From NCBI GenBank assembly GCA_051294375.1, contig CM119271.1:16454212-16518211 (forward strand): a stretch of 64,000 nucleotides of DNA, given 5' to 3'. Below are positions 12,020 through 24,357 of this stretch, in pieces. The notes under the pieces were generated by a model that did no database searches, was not told the origin of the DNA, and saw only the letters and a list, made by a program, of their open reading frames with translations. This stretch comes from Paraspadella gotoi. Its lineage: Eukaryota; Chaetognatha. The position numbers and the translations under genes are program-made. The number at the start of each line of letters is the position of its first letter. Within the stretch, counting starts at the first letter, position 1.

Positions 12020-13172
12020 AAACAAGTTTGAGCAAACAATGTCGGATCTGCCTACGATTATTAAGTGGTAATAAGCCAACTTGGTCAACTTGCATAATTT
12101 AATTAACTTGCATTATTTGGTCAACTGGCATAATTTGGTCATATGACATAATTTTGTCAGCTGGCATAATTTGGTCAACTGACATAATTTGGTCAACTGG
12201 CATAATTTGGTCAACTGGCATAATTTGGTCAACTGGCATAATTTGGTCAACAGGCATAATTTGGTCAACTTGCAGAATATGGTCAACTGGCATAATTTGG
12301 TCAACTGGCATAATTTGGTCAACTTGCAGAATTTGGTCAACTGGCATATTTTTGTCAATTTGCATAATTTGGTCAATCAATCAATGAATCAATCAATCAA
12401 TCAGAGAAAGATAGAGAGAGTGAGAAACTTTAAAAAATTCAAATAAATGTGTCTTTTGGTTTTCTAATTTGAACTCTTTTCCACTCCTACGATTCCATCA
12501 AAAAATTTATATCCAGCTTTATCACATACTTTTCTACCCACACACAAAATTCCATTTAAATTTATCTATCCAATTTATCCAACATAATAATTATGAGTAA
12601 ATTTAAGTAAAAATACTTCAAGTAAATATGACTTTTGTTTTTTCCATTTTAACTCATTTCCACTCACACGATTCCATTGAAACTTTATATCCAGCTCAAT
12701 CACACACTTTCCTTCTATCATACAAAATTTTAAGTCAATTGCTATATCCACTCATGAGCAATGGGCGTTCAAATAGTGAAATATATTTTTTTGTTTTTTC
12801 CATTTAAACCAATTTTCACTGGCACGATTCCATCGAAACTTCATATCCATCTCAATCACACAGTTTCCTACCCACACACAAAATTTCATACCAATCCATC
12901 CATCCAATCGCGAGTAATTGGAGTTTTTGGCTAAGGGGGGACGGATGGACGGATGGACGGTTGGATGGACGGACGGAAGGACATCATTTATTTTATCATA
13001 AGTTTATCATTATATATTTCCTTCTCTCTTTTTATTAATTGTATTGTTACATAATTCGAGGTTCTGATATGATAATAATGATTTACCTTCAATATTTTGG
13101 GGTGGGACCGACCGACCGACAAAAGTTGAATTATAGAGTCGGAATCCGCTGATAAGCAGATCCGACTAAAAA
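12020..13172 (-). mobile_element. Non-autonomous TIR element with 18-bp minisatellite
   Basis: The left end carries AACAAGTTTGAGCAAACAAT followed by GTCGGATCTGC; the right end carries the inverted GCAGATCCGAC core shared with the Tc1-like ends at 11181. Inside are an 18-bp minisatellite (12088-12375) and three diverged ~150-bp units (about 12470-12950) with the CACACAAAATT / TCCATCGAAACTT motifs. No transposase is seen. The same architecture in inverted order occurs at 24650-25770, and partly at 20425-21175. Confidence 0.75.
12088..12375. repeat. 18-bp minisatellite (plus-strand unit TGGTCAACTGGCATAATT)
   Basis: About 16 imperfect units. As 18 is a multiple of three, the array is open in several frames on both strands (for example a repeated Met-Pro-Val-Asp-Gln-Ile on the minus strand). 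The frames end at the array edge and are not genes. Confidence 0.95.
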
Positions 13173-15130
13173 CGAGTTCAGCTCTGCAGCGCTTGTATAA
13201 GAGATAAGAGATAAGAGATAAGGATTTTCCAAGATGTTCAGTGGAAACAGTTTAACTCTGAATGCGCAATACATTAGTATTTTACTTGATAGAATCTTGA
13301 CTTGACTTGGCATTGGTGAAGAATGCTCGCTTACTATGTAAACTAAGTCTTTAATATGTGTATAGCTAGTTAGCTTTTCCCACTATTTATAGATCTCTAT
13401 TATATTATGCTTAAACCTTATTGAACACAATTTAGCACTATTAATGATTAACTATTAAGGTTATTAATCTTATGCTGATTGAGCTCTGATAATGAGACAT
13501 AGATTCTAACAAGAGAGTACATCCTTATAAGCCATAACCATTTTTTTTTAAGCCAACTCTGTTCCATTTTTTTTTATTAATAACAAAAACGATATTAACA
13601 CAATTGTTAAATAGAAAAACAGCAATAGTATCAATAAAAACAATATTTTTTAAAGTTATAAACTAATTTATAAGAATCTATAAAAAATAATGTTCCAGAA
13701 CGTTCAAGGATTAAATAACAACGCTATCAAAAAACGTAAAAACGTAAAAAAACGTAAAAAGACTGGAACTGTATCTGCTAAATATTATTTTTTAAAGTTA
13801 TAAATTAATTCATAAGGATCAAAATCATAAAAACCAGAAACAGCAAAAACCGAAAAAAATCAAGTATAAAAAGTAAGCAACATTAATAAAATGTTCAAGA
13901 ATAATACAACGTTAATAAAAATAAAAAAAAGTAAAAAATATGAAAACAAAAACAAAACAAAAAGTATAAAGCATAAACAAAAAACTTGAGAGCAAAAACA
14001 AATAAACTATAACATTATAAAACGTTAGGAGTGTTTAATGCGTAAACATTCACGGTTTTGTTTTTCATAAAACGTCATTATTATTTAATGTGGAGTGTAT
14101 AACATATACCTAAAAATGTATAATTATAAGGTGTTAAAGTAAAGGGCAGAGGGACCACAATGCTATTAATAGAAATAAAAAACTACAATCAATATATATA
14201 TATAAGTGGAGGACGGAATTTTTAGAGATAAATAATTCGAGACCAAAGTAAAATGAATGTGAATTTATTTTAGCGTAACATCGAAGGGAAAATGCGTGCG
14301 AGAATAAAATAACTTTTATATGAACTACTTTGTTTACCAAAGTAGGACTGTGAAAGCGAATGGAATTTTAGGCCGAGAAATATTATTGACATTTTAGCAA
14401 TTTACAGAATTCTTTCTCACGAACTTCACTTATATTTAATATATATATATAAGCACGCTAACAGAACTGAACAGAACTAACTGAAATGACACTAACAAAT
14501 ACACAAATACCCAAAAAACTGTATCACGTAGATATCACGTAAGTGTAAGAGTAAAAATAATCCCTACATCACCAATAAATAGAAACACGATATCACGCTA
14601 TAAACTGACAACAGACTCTACCACATAAAAAGAGACTCTAATAAAAACAAAGAGATGCTAATAAAAACAAAGACAAAAAAAAGAGATGCTAATAAAAATA
14701 ATGATAATAATAATAAAAACAAAGAAACGCTAATAAACAAACAATATGAGCAAATTAACTCTTTAAGTAATAAAATGTCTAAGTAATTATTAATTAATAA
14801 ATTAGTTAAAATATTACTATAACTCAAGTTAATCATAAAGACTATATTTAGCTACTGGAAAACCGTAAAACAGAACTAATATTAATATCCAAAATAAAAA
14901 TAGACTTAAAATTAAGACTTTTAATACTTAAAATTTAGATTTAATACTGCAATATGTAAATGAGATTGAGAAATTCAATTTCATTTAAGATCATATTAAA
15001 TAATCATGTCTGACAGTTGGACTTTTCTTTTTATTCTTTTTCTTTCTCTCTCTCTTTCTTTTTCTCTCTCTCTATTTATCTATCTCACTCAATCACGCAT
15101 CATATTAGTGAATAGTAATCTGTAATTATT
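13173..15130. other. AT-rich intergenic stretch
   Basis: Very AT-rich DNA with short imperfect repeats, for example AAAAACAAAGA units at about 14640-14730. I see no gene, RNA or transposon end. Confidence 0.6.
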
Positions 15131-15420
15131 ATTTTTTTTTATAAATATAGTAGCCCAGTCAGCCTATTTTGTATATAGTATTACCCTTATATAATGCAAA
15201 ATTTCAAAATGTTTTTTTTTTAATTCTGAGAACAGATTCAGATTCCTCGTTAAAAGTTAATAAATAAATTAATAAATCTTTTTCAAAAATTATGTCATTA
15301 AGTAGGTTAATATTACAAAAAACTATATTTTTAAGCTGGAAATTTAAAATCGGCGTCTTAAATATAGTTTTTTACATTTTTGACTAACTTAATGAAAGAA
15401 TTTTTAAAAAAGAATTGTAC
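15131..15420. repeat. Dispersed AT-rich repeat (TATATAGTA family)
   Basis: A repeat around TTGTATATAGTATTACCCTT, followed by an imperfect inverted repeat (CATTAAGTAGGTTAATATTA). Related copies lie at 9780-9850, 20095-20345 and 44515-44720. Confidence 0.6.
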
Positions 15421-16162
15421 TTTCTTATAGTAACTTTTTCAACAATGTTCTTTTAGAAATGTTCTTAGTCTAAGCGCCTTATTTTTATAGAATATCTCTT
15501 AATATACTTGTCCTATTTTTTTGGTATAAAGATGTCGTTTATCAATTCTTAAATTAAATTGCAAAAATTATTTCGATTCGTTGTTATGAGATTAGCAAAG
15601 AGAATTTGTTTTTAATTCGACAACGATTAAAAATAAAATCGTTGTCGAATTAAAAACAAATTATCTTTGTTAAATTAAATTATAATTTTAAAAGGTTTGA
15701 TAAAAATACATACATAATGAATAATAATGTATATGGCAACTGTAATCTGTCGGAATTCAATTAAGTTTCAAATCTGAAACAACTAATGAACGAAACAACA
15801 ACAAAACAACAACAACAATCGGAACTCCCCGGCGCCGAGATTTGTAAAAAGGCGGACCATCCCAGAATTCCGCGCCACTCTCTCTCTCTCTTTCTCTCTC
15901 TCTTCTTTCTTCACCAAACCCCGCTCCCTAATCCCCGTCAATGTATTTTTAAATCTGTGGCGACTTACCAAGGTCAAAAGATAGAATCTCTCTCTCTCTC
16001 TCTCTCTTTCAACGAGAACTTGATTAAAATCGTCAACTCGAACGTGAATCGCCGCAGGTGTAACATTTTTTCACATTTGTTCTCAGATGCTCACGAGAAG
16101 TGTGACTCTTTTTAAAAGCGATGAAAAAAAGAAAATGTACGTTGAATCTTCTTTTATGAGAG

Positions 16163-16204
<42 letters not shown>

Positions 16205-16857
16205 AAATCCCCGCCTCTGCAAAGTCAACAGCCCCCTGATCTCAAGCGGGTCAAGAAAGAGAGAGAGAGAGAGAGAGAGGAGGAGAGGAGGAGAGAGAGA
16301 GGAGACAGAGAGAGAGAGAGAGAGAGAGGAGAAGAGAGAGAGAAGGAAGATCTCAAGCGGGTCAAGAGAGTCCTCAGTCCTGAGCGGCTCAGAAAAAGGG
16401 CCGGGTCCGGGGTCCGGGGTCCGGGGGTCCGGGGTCTGGAAGAGATTAATGAGAGGAACGAGTAAGGCGGAACAAAATTTAGGAAAAAAAATTAGGAAAT
16501 CTGAAATACAAAATTCATTTCTCCATTATTAAAAAAACTAGTGAAGCATTGAATAACATTGAAGAATTTAAAATTAAATATTAAATAGAGGAAAAACCTT
16601 TAAAAATTTTCATCATCATCATTATATCATAAATTTTACAGTTTTTTTCTTATTTAAACCAATTAAACATAAAAATTAAAAAATCTTGTAATAATATTTT
16701 TATCTATTTTAAAGCTCTATCAGAATTCAATATTATAAAAACATTTTTTTACGATAATACATTAAACTTTAATGGCTTTTATATTATTAACTATACGAAA
16801 ATTCGGACATTTTTATACAGAGAAAAACATGTCATGTCATAACAGGCTTATTACTGG

Positions 16858-16909
<52 letters not shown>

Positions 16910-17270
16910 AAGAGAGAGAGTTCACGGCTAGAATCTTCGGCCAAAACGATTGGCCAGTGGCTCCTCAAGGGGGCATTGAAGTGCATTTCGCCAAAATTTA
17001 GATATGGCTTCTCACTTTTATGATCTTTGCAATTATAATGTTTCATATGGATTTAAGTATTTTTTTGTTTGAATTTCTTTCTCATTTTGATTTACTGCAA
17101 TATGCATATTACTTTCTATAATATGCAAATTAGTATATAGAATACTATATTCTAATTTGAATATTGCAGAAAAAACTTATACAGAAAATACTTGAATCAA
17201 TATGAAACATGTGAATTTATCAAATTGTGATAGGATATCTTAAATCTTTTTTTCTTAGGCTCTTTCATGA
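15421..17270. other. Intergenic stretch with GA/CT microsatellites
   Basis: CT arrays at about 15878-15905 and 15985-16010; GA arrays at about 16160-16200, 16258-16350 and 16860-16920; a short GGTCCGGGGTCCGG array at about 16400-16440. No gene is supported. Confidence 0.7.
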
Positions 17271-17278
17271 TACTTATA

Positions 17279-17908
17279 TATGGTCTTTTCATACAATTGA
17301 AACATTCTTTGAAATATTATACCACTTCATTGATAGGGAAGCCAGGTACTCTGGGAGTGAATAAACGAGACTGTGAGAGAGTCTTGATTGAAAGCTTGCA
17401 GGGACCTGCTATGTCATTATCTTGTAAGAGTGATGGAGGCCTTAAACCACCAAAGCCTGTCCAAAGTCAGGGGCAAGATAGCTTATTTATTAAATGAATG
17501 GATAATTTTTATATTGGTTGTACCAATTTCATATATATATATATTTAATTATAATAATTTAAACAGGTCATATATTTTAAAAAAAGATTTAAAATTTTTA
17601 ATAATTCACTTTTGACTCTCTTAATTGAATCGAGGCTGGGCAGCTTAATTTTTATGAAATTGGTACAACCAATATAAAAATTATCCATTCATTTAATAAA
17701 TAAGCTATCTTGCCCCTGACTTTGGACAGGCTTTGGTGGTTTAAGGCCTCCATCACTCTTACAAGATAATGACATAGCAGGTCCCTGCAAGCTTTCAATC
17801 AAGACTCTCTCACAGTCTCGTTTATTCACTCCCAGAGTACCTGGCTTCCCTATCAATGAAGTGAAAAATATTTCAAAGAATGTTTCAATTGTATGAAAAG
17901 ACCACTCC
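17279..17908. mobile_element. Long hairpin formed by two inverted MITE copies
   Basis: Two near-identical arms of about 260 bp (17279-17540 and 17652-17908, inverted) are separated by a spacer of about 110 bp. The arm contains the motifs GGTACAACCAAT, GCTATCTTGCCCCTGACTTT and CTTTCAATCAAGACTCTCTC, which recur at 19437-19745, 38373-38612, 44051-44262, 50755-51064, 56880-57440 and 61187-61345. Confidence 0.85.
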
Positions 17909-18321
17909 CTTAAGTATTAGATCGGGGAATACTTATTGTACTCCGCACTAGCATCATGTTAGAGCTTTCGTACATGTATCATTCTCTTCACATTTTTAAG
18001 GGCTTTCAGAGGATATTAATATTGATAATATCTTAATTAATACTTTGTCTAAATAAAGTGTTTAAATTTAAAAAAAATCGATTTAAAAACAGTGAGTTGG
18101 AAAATAAAACCCCATTTTAAAAATTAACTTTCTCCACTCATTGTCAAGGCATATCTTAACTGATCAATATAAAATTTGAACACATAAATGATTTTAGTAT
18201 TTTTTACTCAACTATCTTTTAAAATCAATGAAATAACCACAGGTTTACAAATGGCAGCGTTTTTTTACCGGCGCTTGTAAAATTGTCACCATGTAAATAA
18301 AAATACATACTTTTTAAATTA

Positions 18322-18425
18322 AAAAAAATTGTAACAATTAAATTTAATCTAAAAACGAGTTTAGCTCTCCCTTAATAATTTTATGGTCAATCTCGTTTTT
18401 AGATTAAATTTAATTGTTACAATTC
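18322..18425. repeat. Short foldback repeat
   Basis: An inverted repeat around TTGTAACAATTAAATTTAAT with arms of about 40 bp. Confidence 0.7.
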
Positions 18426-18717
18426 GTCCGGTCATTTTGTTACCGCTATTTTTTCTGGTCGTACTCAATTTTTGGAGAGATTGAACCAGAATTTTTAGTT
18501 CTGTTTTAATACTCAAACAATAAAACGTTCGCCTGTTTTCGAACCCCGTTTTTACGGGTTTCCGGTGGACTGAAATATTTGTACAATAAAATTTCATTAT
18601 TACTACCAAAAATATCTTCTTCTTCGTGAAACCTACGTTAAGCAGTCGAAAGAGGCAACATCCGGATGCTCGTCTTGCTAGCGTGAGAATAAACCATTCT
18701 TCACAACAATTAATAAT

Positions 18718-18890
18718 TCATCGTGTCAATGAATGACTATCATCTCATCAATGAATGACTATCATCTCATCAATGAATGACTATCATCGCATCAATCATT
18801 TGGTTATCATAGCATCAATAATAAATTACTATGACATCAATCAATTACTATTTCATCAATAATTCGTTATGGCATTAATCATTCGTTTTT
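18718..18890. repeat. Tandem CAATGAATGACTATCATCTC-type repeat
   Basis: Imperfect ~20-24-bp units. The reverse complement of the same array occurs at 57665-57775. Confidence 0.8.
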
Positions 18891-20424
18891 TTCTCTGGAT
18901 TTTGTCATTAATTTTCTTTGATAGTAACGTCTAGCGAGATCACTATACTTTAAAGAATTTTTTTTTCATCTTTTTTCTTCATTTTCCCATAAGCCTCCAC
19001 AACGAAATCAAATCCAGGATCGCCATCACTTTTGTCTCTCGATAAAATGATACAAATTTTCCACAGATGTCGCTAATAGAGAGATTTTTGTTCGCGCAAT
19101 CACAAACAAAAGATTTTCGCCTAAAAAAAGGAAAATATGGAATTAAAAAAAATTATAGGCTGCTTGAGTGATGACTCACACTTTGGCGGAAATAACAACG
19201 CTTTCATTTGTTTGCGACAAATATATATACATCAGTCCGTCCATCTGTCCACTTCATTCTTTCGTGGTTGAATTAATTCCCTCATTCTATGGTGTAACGT
19301 CATTCTGGGATCTTTTTCTGTGGCTGACATTTACCAGTTTCTTGATTGTTTAATTGTTTAAAGAAATGTTTTTCCTAATTTGCTAACATTTTGATGCTAG
19401 AGCGGAGTACAATATAGTATTTTCCGAACTAATACATAAGGGAGTGGTCTTTTCATACAATTAAAATATTCTTTGAAATATTATATCACTTCATTTATAG
19501 GGAAGCCAGGTACTCTGGGAGTGAATAAACAAGACTGTGAGAGAGTCTTGATTAGTTAACTGTTAAGTAACCAACTAAAGACTGAGAATTGAACCCCCCC
19601 CAAAAAAAATAAACCAAAGATTAGAAAATGTAAAATAATTTTATTATGATTTTAATAACGTTTTTATTATTTGATTTAAGCGCTGATGAAGGCTTTCATA
19701 CAATTGAAACATTCTTTGAAATATTATATCACTTCATTGATAGTGAACTTAAATCTTTTACTTTCCTATTCCTCAACATCTTTATTTCCATTTCATCTAA
19801 ATTTCAATTTCTTAATTCAATCTAAATTATTTAGTTTAGCTATTAAGTCTATTTACATATTTATTAATTTTATTATTGTATTGTATTGTTTCTAAATGTT
19901 AACCTCTGCTTCTCTCTCTCTCCCTGTCTTTTCCCTGTCTTTTCCCTCACTCTCTCTCTCTCTCTCTCTCTCTCTCATCGGCTTGGGCAGTAGAGCGTAG
20001 TAAAAGTTACATACGGAAATTCTAAAAGTCAATTATGAACAACATACCATCAGTGAACATTAATTTGTAAAAAAAATTAATTTTATGTTTTTTTAATTTT
20101 CGCAGTAGGCTATATTTATATATAGTACTATCAAAATAGGCTTTTCTCAATTTAGATTGCAGATTTGAATTCCTCGTCAAAATTTGATAAAAAAAATATA
20201 AATCATTTTTAACAATTATTTCATTAAGTGGGTTAAAAATTAAAAAAACTATATTTAATATATAGGCTTTTTCTAATTTTTGACCCACTTAATGAAAATT
20301 TTTTTAAAAAAGAGTTATATTTCTTTTTATCAACTTTTTATGACAAATCCAAATCTGCAAAAAAATCTTAGAAAAAAGTCTTTTGAAATTTTAACATTTA
20401 TTAGATTAGTACTAGTATAATATT
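18891..20424. other. Intergenic stretch with MITE fragments
   Basis: Fragments of the hairpin MITE at 19437-19555 and 19690-19745, a CT array at 19910-19977 and a TATATAGTA-family repeat at 20095-20345. A truncated CTGATGAAGGCTTTC motif near 19683 is fused to MITE sequence. No gene is seen. Confidence 0.6.
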
Positions 20425-20794
20425 TGAACAACAATTGCACATGATGGATAGGGCAATTGCCTTGAAATTTGTATGATGGTAGGAAATGTGTGATTGAGGT
20501 GGATATAAAGTTTCAATGGAATCGTGCGAGTGGAAATGAGTTAAAATGGAAAAAAACAAAGTCATATTTACTTGAAGTATTTTTTACTAAATTTACTCAT
20601 AATCATTATGTTTATTAAAAATTGGATAGATAAATCGAAATTGAATTTTGTGTGTGGTAGGAAAGTATGTGATAAAGCTGGATATAATTTTTTTGATGGA
20701 ATCGTAGGAGTGGAAAAGAGTTCAAATTAGAAAACCAAAAGACACATTTATTTGAATTTTTTAAAGTTTCTCTCTCTCTGATTGATTGATTGAT

Positions 20795-21120
20795 TGATTG
20801 ACCAAATTATGCCAATTGACAAAAATATGCCAGTTGACCAAATTCTTAAAGTTGACCAAATTATGCCAGTTGACCAAATTCTGCAAGTTGATCAGTTCTG
20901 CAAGTTGACCAAATTATGCCTGTTGACCAAGTTATGCCAGTTGACCAAATTAGGCCAGTTGATAAAATTATGCCAGTTTGCCAAATATGCGGTTGACAAA
21001 TTATCTAATTGATCAAATTAAGTCAGTTGACCAAATTATGTCAGTAGACAAATTAAGTCAGTTAACCAAATTATGTCAGTTGACCAAATTATGCAAGTTG
21101 ATTAAATTTGCAAGTTGACC
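20795..21120. repeat. 18-bp minisatellite (upstream copy)
   Basis: About 18 imperfect units of CAAATTATGCCAGTTGAC, with almost the same order of variant units as 25378-25715. Confidence 0.95.
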
Positions 21121-21182
21121 AAGTTAGCTTATTACACTTAATTATCGTAGGCAGTCCGACATTGTTTGCTCAAACTTGTTTT

Positions 21183-22101
21183 TGGGAAGATCTGAGTTCG
21201 AGTTGTGGATTGGCAATATCCACTCCTAGTCGTCATTCACGTAATATTCTTGGTGACGGCGTTCGTGCAAATCTTCTCTTGCGTTTCGACCGTGTTCGTT
21301 CTCTCATCACGGTTCACAACATCGATTGGCGTGAGAGGAAAATCACGAGTGAACGAAAACGAAACCCTTCACGTCAACACTTCGCCACAACCGCAACCAT
21401 CAATGCCAACGTCGTTGCACAGTTTATAACAACGGCGCTTTCCATTGCGATCGGCGTCGTCGTTCTCTTTATCGGTCGCTTATGGCGTCGGAGGCGGCGT
21501 AGATGACCGTCGATGGAAAAAGCGTCAAAACGCCGGAGCGTCGCTTTGGTGCGGCGTCGTCTTTCTACTAGTCTCATGGCTCGGCTTCAAAGCGGCTCGA
21601 TTAGGACAAAACGTTTATTTAATCCTTTTTCTCTGCTTCAACGTCCTCGGGACAATTTTGTCGCCGGTGGAGATCATAGCCGCGTCCTTCGCTATCGCTG
21701 ATTACGATGAAGACATGTTGGTGAAAGATCGAAAGTGCGATCCCTATTGCGAATACATCTTGGCCGATAACGCCTCTAGATTCGTTCTCCCTCTCATCCA
21801 CCTTGATGGCGTGCTCATTCTGACCGGGTTACTGCATTTTGCCTTCAGCATTTGGGGCATCGCTTCGGCATCGAGGGCGCTGCATCGCGACAGAGTGTGC
21901 GCTCGCTGTTGTGGTGATTGCTGTTGCGGCTGCTGTGGCGGCGACTCAAGGTCCGCAGTGAAGTACGTGGTGGCGCGCGGATCGGCGGAGGGAACTCTTG
22001 TGCTGGTGCCGATCGATAACTCCGTTGCTGTGGACTCCATCGCCGTTCAAACGACCGTCATCGACGGGGAGAGGACGACAGAACTGCAGCTACCTGCATG
22101 A
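21183..22101 (+). pseudogene. Broken copy of the MS4A-like membrane protein 3' exon
   Basis: It matches 25781-26697 almost base for base from about 21480 on (open frame 21445-22101). In the first ~280 bases it has several one- or two-base indels relative to the intact copy, so the reading frame is lost between the first and second membrane segments of this exon. The duplicated unit starts inside the TIR element and lacks the upstream exon with the first three helices. The two copies also differ by substitutions (for example Ser/Ala in the APVEII segment and Thr/Lys near the C-terminus). It is either a 5'-truncated duplicate or an uncorrected haplotype copy in the assembly. Confidence 0.75.
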
Positions 22102-22659
22102 ACTTCAGGGACGGAAATTGGAACTGTTTCTCTGACATTTGAAGAAGGGAAAGACAGTGAATTTCAAAATGAGTCGTGAAATTGTGAAATTGTCTTCTTA
22201 TACTATGTAGTATGTACTATGTATGTCGGAGAAATGCATTCACTTGACCCTGGACAGTATTTTCGTTTGAGAGAGAGAGATGAAAAAAAAAAGAGAAAAA
22301 GAGGTATATAAGTACATATTTGATTTCGATATCATACCATTAGCTTATCAACATAATCTTGCTATTTTGAAGGATATATTTTTCATTTACGTATGTTTTT
22401 TGGTTTAAACTTTTTGTTAGGGATTAAGTTATGTTCTCGGTTAGTGGTTAAAAATATGGGTTAGTTAGTAGGGTTGACAATACAAGACTTGACATAGGTT
22501 GTCATGACATGGGGCGTGTACATAAAATTAATAAAATTTAAAAAAAATCAGATTGTAGCAAAATCAAATAGCTACAAGCAGATTTTTTTTGAAAATGCAA
22601 AATTCGTACCCTATTTCCAGATCTAAAATACGCAAAGCTCAAATTATTTTTATCCTATG

Positions 22660-22912
22660 GCAACAGCCGGGTTGCTGTGATGCCCTTGGGATGGGGCATC
22701 TCACTGTTGGCTTTGGGGCTTCCGACCCTCATTGACGCCTCCAGTCACTGGCGCGGTTACCCTAGGACGGTCTCGCTTTGCAACACAGAGGGAAGACGTT
22801 AGGACTGTGGATGGAACACTACGCCTGGGATGCTGTGTTCCCCCTCTGAGCCTATGGATTTGGCTGAAGCATGGTGGACGTGAGGCAGTGTGAATATACC
22901 GCCACAATCTAT
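22660..22912 (-). repeat. SINE-like repeat, family 1
   Basis: A conserved ~250-bp unit. Its minus strand carries an A-box-like GGCTCAGAGGGGGAAC and a degenerate B-box-like GTGTTCCATCCAC. Other copies lie at 23885-24100, 27255-27510 and 33838-34090. Confidence 0.7.
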
Positions 22913-23130
22913 TATGGTGGACTAAAATCCACTAACCGTTCATCAGCGGCCATTGGTGCCGCAGGAAAGTCATTCGTCTCCCAACCCAAAGGTCCGGGGT
23001 TTTAGCCCGATGGTCGCCTAGCAGTTAAGAGGGACGGGGCGCTTAACCCGCCTGTAACATGGTGTTACAGCCTGATCCAAAGCTCAGGGACTGTATATAT
23101 TGAACGGTTCTGTCACTAAACCATAACAGT
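22913..23130 (+). repeat. SINE-like repeat, family 2
   Basis: A ~220-bp unit beginning GGTGGACTAAAATCCAC, with an A-box-like TCGCCTAGCAGTTAAGAGG and, about 45 bases on, a B-box-like GTGTTACAGCCTGATCC. Further copies are listed separately. Confidence 0.7.
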
Positions 23131-23538
23131 AATTAATTAGTTTGAATTGAGAGTAAAAAACTTGTGAAAGATAAAACTGAAACACGCTCGTTAGTTAGCT
23201 CTCGTAACAGCTGATCGCGGGGAAGAGTAAATTCAGATATTCAACGGAAACAAATGATTCTATCGATCTAAACGAAACTAAACAATTATACGCGAATAAA
23301 AAGGCATCGCTTTCTCCAGGAAGAATAGTAGAATACATCAGTTCTTGTTATTATATGAAATGAGTAATAATTTCTAAAAAACGTAGCTTTTAAAGGCAGT
23401 GTAAAACACTGGCCTCAAGCCCCACTTTTCCTTTCAATTTATTTCAATATATTTCTCTCTCTCTCTCCCTCTTTCTCCCTCTCTCTCTCTCTCAAAAGTC
23501 ATATTGAAAAACCGAAAAATGTGAAATTGTCAAATGCG

Positions 23539-23572
23539 CTGATGAAGGCTTGCATGAAAGCCGAAACATGTC
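23539..23572 (+). ncRNA. Hammerhead-ribozyme-like core
   Basis: CTGATGA (23539-23545), one extra A, a 5-bp stem GGCTT/AAGCC with a 6-base loop, GAAA (23563-23566), then CATGTC with self-complementary ACATGT and the predicted cleavage C at 23572. The core is intact, but the flanks do not pair well as stem I, so activity is doubtful for this copy. Confidence 0.55.
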
Positions 23573-23884
23573 ATAATAAAATCAAATCGTTATTGAAAAG
23601 ACTTCATTTCCTAGTAATTTCTTTGTAATAAAAACATCGTTGTTGTAAACCGAGTTTCAAGTATTTTACGTTTTCTTGTATCAAACGCAACAGAAACAAA
23701 ACAAAACAAAACAAAAAAAAGAGCCCCAGCTTCATTATGTGCGGTTCGATCGAGTCACTCAATGAAAGCGGAGCCAAGAATCTCCGTCAACACGGAATCA
23801 TCCAAACAGGGACGTGTAGAGGAGTCACACTCTCTCCACGTATATAAAGGGAAAAAATTAATATAAGAATATCAAGGCTTAATA

Positions 23885-24100
23885 ATATGGCACGGTTGGC
23901 TTTGGGGGCTTCCGACTCTCAGTGACGCCTCCAGTCACTGGCGCGGTTACCCTGGGACGGTCTCACTTTGCTAACGCAGAGGGAAGTCGTTAGGGCTGTG
24001 GATGGAACAGTACGCCTGGGATGGTGTGTTCCACCTCTGAGCCAATGAATTTGGCTGAAGGATGGTGGACGTGAGGCGGTGTGAATATACCGCCACAATA
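23885..24100 (-). repeat. SINE-like repeat, family 1
   Basis: Matches 22660-22912 from the GGCTTTGGGGGCTTCCGAC motif to the ATACCGCCACAAT end. Confidence 0.75.
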
Positions 24101-24357
24101 GCTGTCATCTTAGGCTTGTTGAAAGAGATTAAATTTATATGATAATATTTTTTTGATAATAAAAAGTTATCTCAATTTATAAATGATAAATTAGGATAGT
24201 CTTTAATGAGACAGAATATATACATATATTCTGCTAGCAATTAATTTTTAGCCATACAATAGAAATTTCTTTGTTAAAGGGGATTTTAAGAGGGGCCCGT
24301 TAAAATGATCATTGGAGGGGCCTGCCTTTTCTCTACACGGTCCTGCGCTTCAAACAG

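Larger units (their letters stand above)
20425..23130. repeat. Tandem segmental duplication, upstream copy
   Basis: About 2.7 kb that matches 25005-27735 with small indels and few substitutions. It covers part of the TIR element, the 18-bp minisatellite, a broken copy of the membrane-protein 3' exon and two SINEs. It ends with the SINE at about 23130. Confidence 0.9.

Noticed and set aside
12099-12446. Hexapeptide-repeat proteins (MPVDQI and similar)
   Set aside because: The frames exist because the minisatellite unit is 18 bp, and they stop at the array borders.
15968-16060. Possible minus-strand exon ending in a GTAAGT donor at 15968
   Set aside because: An open frame reaches the donor, but it includes a GA microsatellite and no matching acceptor, start or partner exon could be found.
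17211-17225. GAAACATGTG near 17214 as another hammerhead end
   Set aside because: No CTGATGA box or stem II precedes it and the cleavage-site sequence differs.
24312-24357. Start of the 8-helix protein at 24312
   Set aside because: That frame starts with TTG, which is not a normal animal start codon, and a stop lies six bases upstream; the true N-terminus is probably in an upstream exon.
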